This document shows, piece after piece, positions 57,850 through 64,000 of a stretch of 64,000 nt of DNA (its first letter is position 1; each line of letters opens with the position of its first letter). A program made the translations under genes and the position numbers. The DNA lies in assembly GCA_028551475.1 (NCBI GenBank), contig CM052359.1, positions 2,605,583-2,669,582 of the forward strand, written 5' to 3'. This stretch comes from Casuarina equisetifolia (lineage: Eukaryota > Streptophyta > Magnoliopsida > Fagales > Casuarinaceae). The notes under the pieces are model-generated. The model saw only the letters and a program-made list of their open reading frames with translations. It searched no databases and had not been told where the DNA came from.

Positions 57850-58790
57850 TATGAATTTTATGCAAGTGAACATATTGAACAAGTAATATAGTGATAAGAA
57901 AGTATATTATGCTACAGATATTGGTGAAGACTAAACTAATTAAGTACTAACAATAAGCTAATTCTAAAATTTATCTAGAAAATCAAAAGAAAGTTGATGT
58001 TAAATTAAAATTAAAGATTTTCAAAAAAAAAATTCAAGACTAAATAAAATTAAATCCAAGTAAGAAAGATCAATATGAGAAATACGTTAAGGCATCTGAT
58101 TTCACCATAACTACTAGATATGAATTTTCATAGTTTATGCTTGCAAGAATAATAATACCTATGTGATGGCAGAGCTTTCTAATTTATTTACTATTTTATG
58201 TCTAAGTATAGTAAACCTATTTCATTTATTAATTCACCATATTTCTATATGAGTTAAAATAAATAAAATGCATTAGGATCTATAAACATTCCTGATTTAT
58301 AACAAATCTTTTGATCAACTTATCACCAAAAGCCACATAAATAACATGGTATTTATCTATCCATATTTAATTCATGGTTATATATTATAAGAAGCAACTG
58401 CATATAATCTTCTTTCAGTCTTAAATATGCAAATCAAATTATTTAAGTAAATTCATAAACGGAATAGGTTTACTATACTTAGACATAGGATAATAAATAA
58501 ATTAAGAAGTTCTACCATAACATAGGTATTATCATTCTTGTAGGCATAAATTATGGAATTCATATATAGTAGTTATGGTAAAATTGGATGCTTTAATATA
58601 TTTATCATATTGATCTTTCTTATTTAGGTTTAATTTCATTTAGTCTTGAATTTTGTTTTGAAAATCTTTAATTTTAATTTAACATCAACTTTCTTTTGAT
58701 TTGCTAGATAAATTTTAGAATTAGTTCATTATTAGTATTTAAGTAGTCTAGTATTCTCCAATCTTTTTGGGATGATACTCTTTCTAAGGG
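57850..58790. repeat. Inverted pair of Gypsy LTR fragments
   Basis: The left arm (about 57850-58215) is the reverse complement of, and the right arm (about 58455-58790) the same orientation as, the 3' part of the LTR at 59690-60075. Shared words include gtctaagtatagtaaacc and its inverse, tttatctag and caactttcttttgat. The arms are separated by about 240 bp. They are fossils of the same family as the element that follows. Confidence 0.72.
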
Positions 58791-58828
58791 TTGCTTCCTA
58801 AAAAGCACTTACTTTATAATTTTTAGAT

Positions 58829-60085
58829 TGATAATTCTATTTTTATAGAGTTATTTTACCTATTTTAGGTAATAAATAACTTTAATAATTATGAGAAAAT
58901 ATTTGAACTCTTCTTTATTTACCTAAATTTATCTTATTTATGTAATGCAAGGAGGCAAGGACAAAAAAAATGAACATGGAAAAACTAATGCTTATTATGT
59001 AGCAAAATCGTAATATCAAGATCAAAAGAGTCAAGATGGGCTTGGGCTTTGGATGATTGTTATTAGATTTTCTATTGTTGTTGGGTTTTCTAAATAAATA
59101 GAAAACACAATCATGTTAGGAATTCAAGTCTCAATTAATTTAGGAGTTCAAAATCCAATTATTTTAGGTCTCTAAAACCTAGTTCTACTAGGATAGGAGA
59201 TAGGTCTAAACCTAAACCCTATTTAAGAGAAGAGAGGAGACAAAAGAAAGGGAGAGGAGGAAATTGAGCACAACTCAAGAAAGATGCCAAGAATTCAAGG
59301 TTTTTTTGAAGAGAAGACAAAAAGGGTGACAGACTTTTTGTTCTTGGATTCAAGATGCCTTCTTTATCTCTTATTACTATTCTTCCTCATTATTTCTTTA
59401 TGTTTTAGTTTATTTTTGTTAGAGCTACGATGTAACCTAATTATTATGGTATGAATCTTATGATTATTATATTTTGCAAGATATTTTATTTATGTGAAGT
59501 TACATATTACTGTGTTTAATGCTTTTAAGTGCTTAGCTACTACTTGAATAATATGATTTGCATGTTTGAGACCGACAAGAGATGATATGTAGTTGTTTCT
59601 TGTAATGTGTAGCCATAAATTAAATATAGATAGACATATACCATGTTATTTGTGTGGCTTTTGGTGTAAACTTGGAATATTCATAGATCCTAATACATTT
59701 GGTTTGTTTCAATTCACATATAGAGATATAATGAATTAATGAACTAAGTAGGTTTGTTATACCTAGACATAGGATAGTAAATAAATTAGGAAGTTCCGCT
59801 ATCATATAGATATTATCCCTCTTGCAAGCATAAATAATCAATATTAATACCTAGTAATTATGCTGAAATCATATGCTCTAACATATTTCTTGTATTTAGT
59901 TTTCTTAGATTTAGTTAGTTAATCTATCATCTATTAATTTGATTTCCTAGATAAATTTTAGGAGTTGTTCACTATTAGTAATTAATTAGTTTAGTAATCA
60001 CCAATCTCTATGGGACGATATCTTTCTTATCATTATATTACTTGTTCGACATGTTCACTTGCATATAAATTTCACCGAATAAGTT
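58829..60085 (+). repeat. 5' LTR of the gag-only Gypsy element
   Basis: It starts TGATAA with a hairpin at the very start (ctatttttatag). The right end is approximate, just before the Asp-tRNA type primer site at 60088. Confidence 0.7.
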
Positions 60086-60382
60086 TTTGGCACTGTTGCC
60101 GGGTATTGGTTGTTTTACTATCGATTAATATTAATAACAAATAATTTCTAGGTTTAATTTAGCTTTTATTTTCTTTCTAAAAAAATCATTTTTTTATTTC
60201 TAAAAAAATCATTTTTTTAGTTGTTGAAACAAAAATCGTTTTTTCTTTTAGTTGTAAAAAAAAGTTCCTTTTTTTGTTTTATTTTTATTTTGCTTCATTA
60301 TTTTTTTCTTACAAAAAGAAAAGAAAGAAAAAGAAAAAAAATCTTTGTTAAGTTGTTGTTGTTGAAAGATTAAGTAACAAGG

Positions 60383-61790
60383 ATGGAGAGATATGATGAT
60401 ACATATAAACTTTTACAAGGCTACATTGCACCAACATTTTGGAATGCTACATCAAACATTAGACTTGCAAATCAGGCAAATTACTTTGAGATCAAGCCCG
60501 TGCTTATCAAGATGCTTCAAAACTCCATGCAATATAGTGGGCTACCAAATGAGGATTCAAAAGCTCATATTGAAGCATTCCTTGAATTTTGTGACATGAT
60601 TGGAGATCATGGAGTTACAGAGGATGTTATCAGGTTAAGGCTATTTCCATTTTCTCTTAGAGATACAGCTAAAAATTGGTTCTCTTCTCTTCTTGTAGGA
60701 TTGATTACTACATGGGATAATTTGGCTCATAAATTTCTTGATAAGTTCTTTCCTTTGGCGAAATCTGTAAAAATGCATAACGATATTACTACTTTTATGC
60801 AGATGGACAATGAATTAATGTATGAAGCTTGGGAAAGATTCAAAGAACTTATGAGGAGATGTCCAAATCATGGACTACCCATTTGGTTACAAGTACAAAC
60901 TTTCTATGATGGGTGTAGTATAAATCTTTGTTTTGTAATTAATACAACTGCAGGAGGGGATTTGCATAGAAAAACAGCAGAAAAGGCATATAACCTTTTG
61001 GAGAAAATGTTAGCCAATAGCTATCAATGGTCTACTAAGAGGCTACTAATGCATCAAGCAAGTGGAGTCCATGAAGTAGATATCTTCACCATAATGTCTA
61101 CACAATTAGAAGTGTTCAATAAGAAGATAGACAATCTAAATACTCTAGTTGTGAGATATCAAAGTAGATCATATGAATTTTGTAGTGGAGCACATGAAAG
61201 CACAAAATGTCAAGTAGGTAACCCTAATGCTTATTATAATGATTATGCTAATTTTGTTGAAATTCCTAGCAGGTCACAAAATGATTATTACTCAAATATG
61301 TACAATCTGGGATGGCACAACCATCAAACTCTTTTATGGAGTAACCCAAGTGAGATGAGACCACAACCAACATTTTGGCAAACAGAAGAGGTAAAACCTA
61401 ACTACGAGGACATGATTAGTGACCTGGCCAGCGCCACACAGAACTTTACAAAGAGGATTGAAGTAAGATTTTAGAACCAAGAAGCGAGTTTTCAGAGACA
61501 AGAAGCTTCAATCCAAAAATTAGAGGTGCAAATGAGTCAGTTCATCAGTATGATCTCAGAGAATCAAGAGGGTCTTTTGCCTAGTGTTATAGAGAAAAAT
61601 GTTAAAGATACCATAGAGGTAACAACCCCAACATGTGGCAAGCAAGTAGGAGAAGTTGATGTTGACAAGGAGAGTTTCAAAGATAATGATCAAGATGTCA
61701 GCATGCAACTTGAGGAGGCACCTAGGAGCAAGCTTGTTCCAGAAAATCCTATGTCCTTTATGCCTCCAGCTCCATTTCCTCAAATATTCT
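60383..61790 (+). other. gag-like region of the Gypsy element
   Basis: The translation has the Retrotrans_gag pattern: LRLFPFSLRDTAKNWF, then LAHKFLDKFFP, AWERFKELMRRCPNHG and FYDGC, and further on a short SYQWSTKR piece as seen in Athila-like gag. It is a fossil coding region of the element; no other retroviral-type protein domain follows. Confidence 0.75.
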
Positions 61791-63587
61791 AGCAACGCGT
61801 AAAAAATAAGCAGTTTTTAGAATTCCTTGATATATCTTTAAAACTGCACATTAACATTTCTTTTACAAATGCTCCAATTCAAATATCTAGTTGTGCAAAA
61901 TTGTTGAACGAGATACTAAAGAACAAAATGAAGTTAGAAGTATATGAGACAGTTGTGCTTATTGAAGAATGCTTAATAATCAAACGACACAAGCTGTCTC
62001 CTAAACTATTGGAGTTTCATCCTCCTTGAGTAACATATGGAGGATAGTTTGGCTGAAAACTATAAAACAAGCGCTTCTTAGGAGGCAACCCAAGTATTTT
62101 GTTAGCAGTTTGTAGAAGGCTATCACCATATGCTCATCACAGCTCTATTTTGATAACCTGCAATCAAGGGAGTTTTCTTATTCCTTTTTTATTATTGATT
62201 TCTTTTGTTTTTATATTGAGAACAATGCTTCATTCAAGTTGGGGGGTAGGAAAAGATCCTTTGTGCTAAATTTGATTGAAATTTTTTTCTATGTCATGAT
62301 TACATCTCATGTTGTGAATTCTTAATGATTCTTTAGAAGATATAGATTTTGTTCAAACTTGCAATTGTGGTGTGTAAGTGTGATTTTGATTATGTTGATC
62401 CACCTATTGAGTACTAAAAGTCTTTCATTTTTGAAATTGTGTGTATCTCTAGAGAATATTCATGTGAAGTATGTGATTTTCTTAGATCTCACCTGAATCT
62501 TTGAATTTGTTTAATTTTCTCTTAAGGTAAAATCCTCAGCTACATCTAATTAAGAAAATGATTTAGGCCATTCTTTGGATCGTTTGAGCCTTTCAAGCCA
62601 ACCTTATTTATTTATCACCAGTCACCCCACTAAGCCTTGATTCTTATCCATTTTTTTTTTAATAACACCCACATATATATAGCCATAAGCCTTGAACAAC
62701 TTATCTTATCATCCCACACCCATGAACATGTTGACTTGTAGGATGGAAGTTTGTTTGAGATGAATAAGGGTTGAAAGGAAGATGGAGCATGGGAAGAAAT
62801 TGATTACAATAATTAAGTGGGGCATAGTATTTCATTTTTACAAAAAAAAAAAAAATAGAAAAGAAAAGAAAGGAAGTACAACATTTGCCCAAGAATGGAA
62901 TCCTTTTATCATTCCTTATCAAATTTAAGCCATTCAATGTTTTAAATTAGGCCATTAAGCATAGTAATTGAAATGATTGGCAAGATAAGAGTATAATGAC
63001 TACATGTCTAGTACTTTTACTTGTTTTATTAATGCAAGCATAATTGTGGCTTTGTGAGTGTTAAAATCCAAGTGAAATAAAGCGTTTTTAGATGGAAAAG
63101 AATGAGAAAAATGATGGTAGAAAGTAACAAGAGTTTTTGATGAGATCTTAGAAAGTAATGTGTTCATGGGTGAATTAAGCGTAAATGACTTTCATCTTAC
63201 CCCTAGCCCAGCCTTACATTACAAGCTTATAAAAGTCCTATTGATTTTTGATTAGATGATTGGCTTACATTAGAGGAGAGAGGAATGAAAAGCAAACATA
63301 TGAGGTTTGGTTAAAGATTTTGAGAAATTGTATATTAATGTGAATCTATTTGAAATGCATATAGTTGAAAAGATAAGGACTCACACACACACACACACGT
63401 GATCAACATAATTAAAAGTCTATCTTATCTTATAAACTAATTGTAGTATTTGGATGAAAGTTATATTTTTCTTTGAATTATTGAGTTTGAGCAATTATGA
63501 GAAAATTTCATGAAGGAGTTTTGTCTATAACATATGTTGTTTATTACTTTTGCTCGAGGACTAGCAAAATGTTAAGTTTGGGAGTTT
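61791..63587 (+). other. Non-coding internal region of the Gypsy element
   Basis: There is no recognisable pol. It holds the GGAGGCAACCCAAG word (about 62080), a G-run tract (about 62240), an A-run near 62842 and a CA microsatellite (about 63382-63397). Confidence 0.6.
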
Positions 63588-64000
63588 TGATAACTCTATT
63601 TTTATAGAGTTATTTTACCTATTTTAGGTAATAAATAACTTTAATAATTGTGAGAAAATATTTGAACTCCTTTTTATTTACCTAAATTTATCTTGTTTAT
63701 GTAGCATAAGGAGGCAAGGACAAAAGAAATAAACATGGAGAACCTAATGGTTATTGTGTGGTAAAATCGTAATATCAAGATCAAGAAAGTTAAGATGGGC
63801 TTAGGCTTTGGATGATTGTTATTAGATTTTCTATTGTTGTTGGGTTTTCTAAATAAATAGAAAACCCAGTCATGTTAGGAATTCAAGTCTCAATTAATTT
63901 AGGAGCTCAAAACCCAATTATTTTAGGTCTCTAAAACCTAGTTCTACTAGGATAGGAGATAGGTCTAAACCTAAACCCTATTTAAGAGAAGAAAGGAGGC
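63588..64000 (+). repeat. 3' LTR of the gag-only Gypsy element (cut by window end)
   Basis: It aligns base for base with 58829-59240 with about 27 differences, mostly transitions. Its first bases form a perfect hairpin (TAACTCTAT, TTTT, ATAGAGTTA). Confidence 0.8.

Larger units (their letters stand above)
58829..64000 (+). mobile_element. Gypsy-type LTR element with gag only (TR-GAG-like), runs off the window
   Basis: 5' LTR about 58829-60085; primer site TGGCACTGTTGCCGGG at 60088 (Asp-tRNA type, as used by Athila/Tat elements); gag-like region about 60383-61790; then noncoding DNA with the GGAGGCAACCCAAG word near 62080 and CAAGTTGGGGGG near 62240 typical of the post-pol and tail regions of that lineage; a GTTAAGTTTGGGAG tract next to the 3' LTR, which begins at 63588 and is cut by the window end. 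No protease, reverse transcriptase or integrase is found. LTR divergence is about 27 of 412 visible positions (near 6-7%), so it is clearly older than the Copia elements; its coding region is broken. Confidence 0.78.

Noticed and set aside
60118-60362. T- and A-rich tract before gag
   Set aside because: Ordinary low-complexity leader of the Gypsy element.
1-64000. CRISPR arrays, operons or bacterial-type systems
   Set aside because: None seen; the DNA is clearly plant nuclear, with introns and plant retroelements.

Overview
The window is plant nuclear DNA, most likely from a woody eudicot; I cannot name the species. The evidence is GT-AG introns, plant-type Copia and Gypsy LTR retrotransposons, a plant L1-type LINE, tRNA-derived SINEs, and homologues of plant-specific families: HSR4/OM66-type AAA-ATPases, a CYP85-clan P450 and a Tm-1-like protein.

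From 0.25 to 40.8 kb lies a tandem array of eight AAA-ATPase copies, all on the minus strand. Each was built from two exons with one intron at the same position, just before the conserved VTLSGLLNFID block. Copies 1 and 2 form one subgroup (start MASP, LFQAYA) and copies 3 to 8 another (start MAD or similar, KLATAKT). Only copy 1 (251-3126) and copy 8 (38434-40754) read through completely. Copy 2 has a one-base deletion in Walker B, copy 3 one nonsense codon, copy 7 one nonsense codon in exon 2. Copy 4 is an intron-less, 5'-truncated remnant. Copy 5 is multiply broken and its acidic tail holds a young Copia element. Copy 6 has an open exon 1, but its exon 2 is cut by a second Copia element. 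Spacers between copies are also related, so the duplicated unit was gene plus spacer. A trace of spacer at about 43.2-43.4 kb, with no gene beside it, marks the array edge.

Mobile DNA: Copia-1 (17954-23641, minus, identical LTRs, 5-bp target duplication), Copia-2 (26190-31337, plus, preceded by an extra internal fragment at 25897), a foldback/MITE-like element at 10.07-10.40 kb, a SINE at 11275-11386 whose empty site is seen in a paralogous spacer, a second probable SINE at 44.16 kb, a LINE RNase H fragment at 3.7 kb, a near full-length LINE (52414-57777) with 13-bp target duplications, inverted LTR fragments at 57.85-58.79 kb, and a gag-only Gypsy-type element from 58829 to beyond the window end.

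From 45.1 to 48.3 kb is a nine-exon cytochrome P450 on the plus strand (CYP85 clan, CYP722-like), with all P450 motifs, one GC-AG intron and one apparent one-base deletion in exon 1. From 49.55 to 52.4 kb on the minus strand is a decayed Tm-1-like (TIM-barrel) gene. Its N-terminal half is absent and the LINE sits at the break. I see no operon-like logic here; the P450 and Tm-1-like genes are simply neighbours of the AAA array. The window is mainly a record of birth and death in a stress-type AAA-ATPase cluster.
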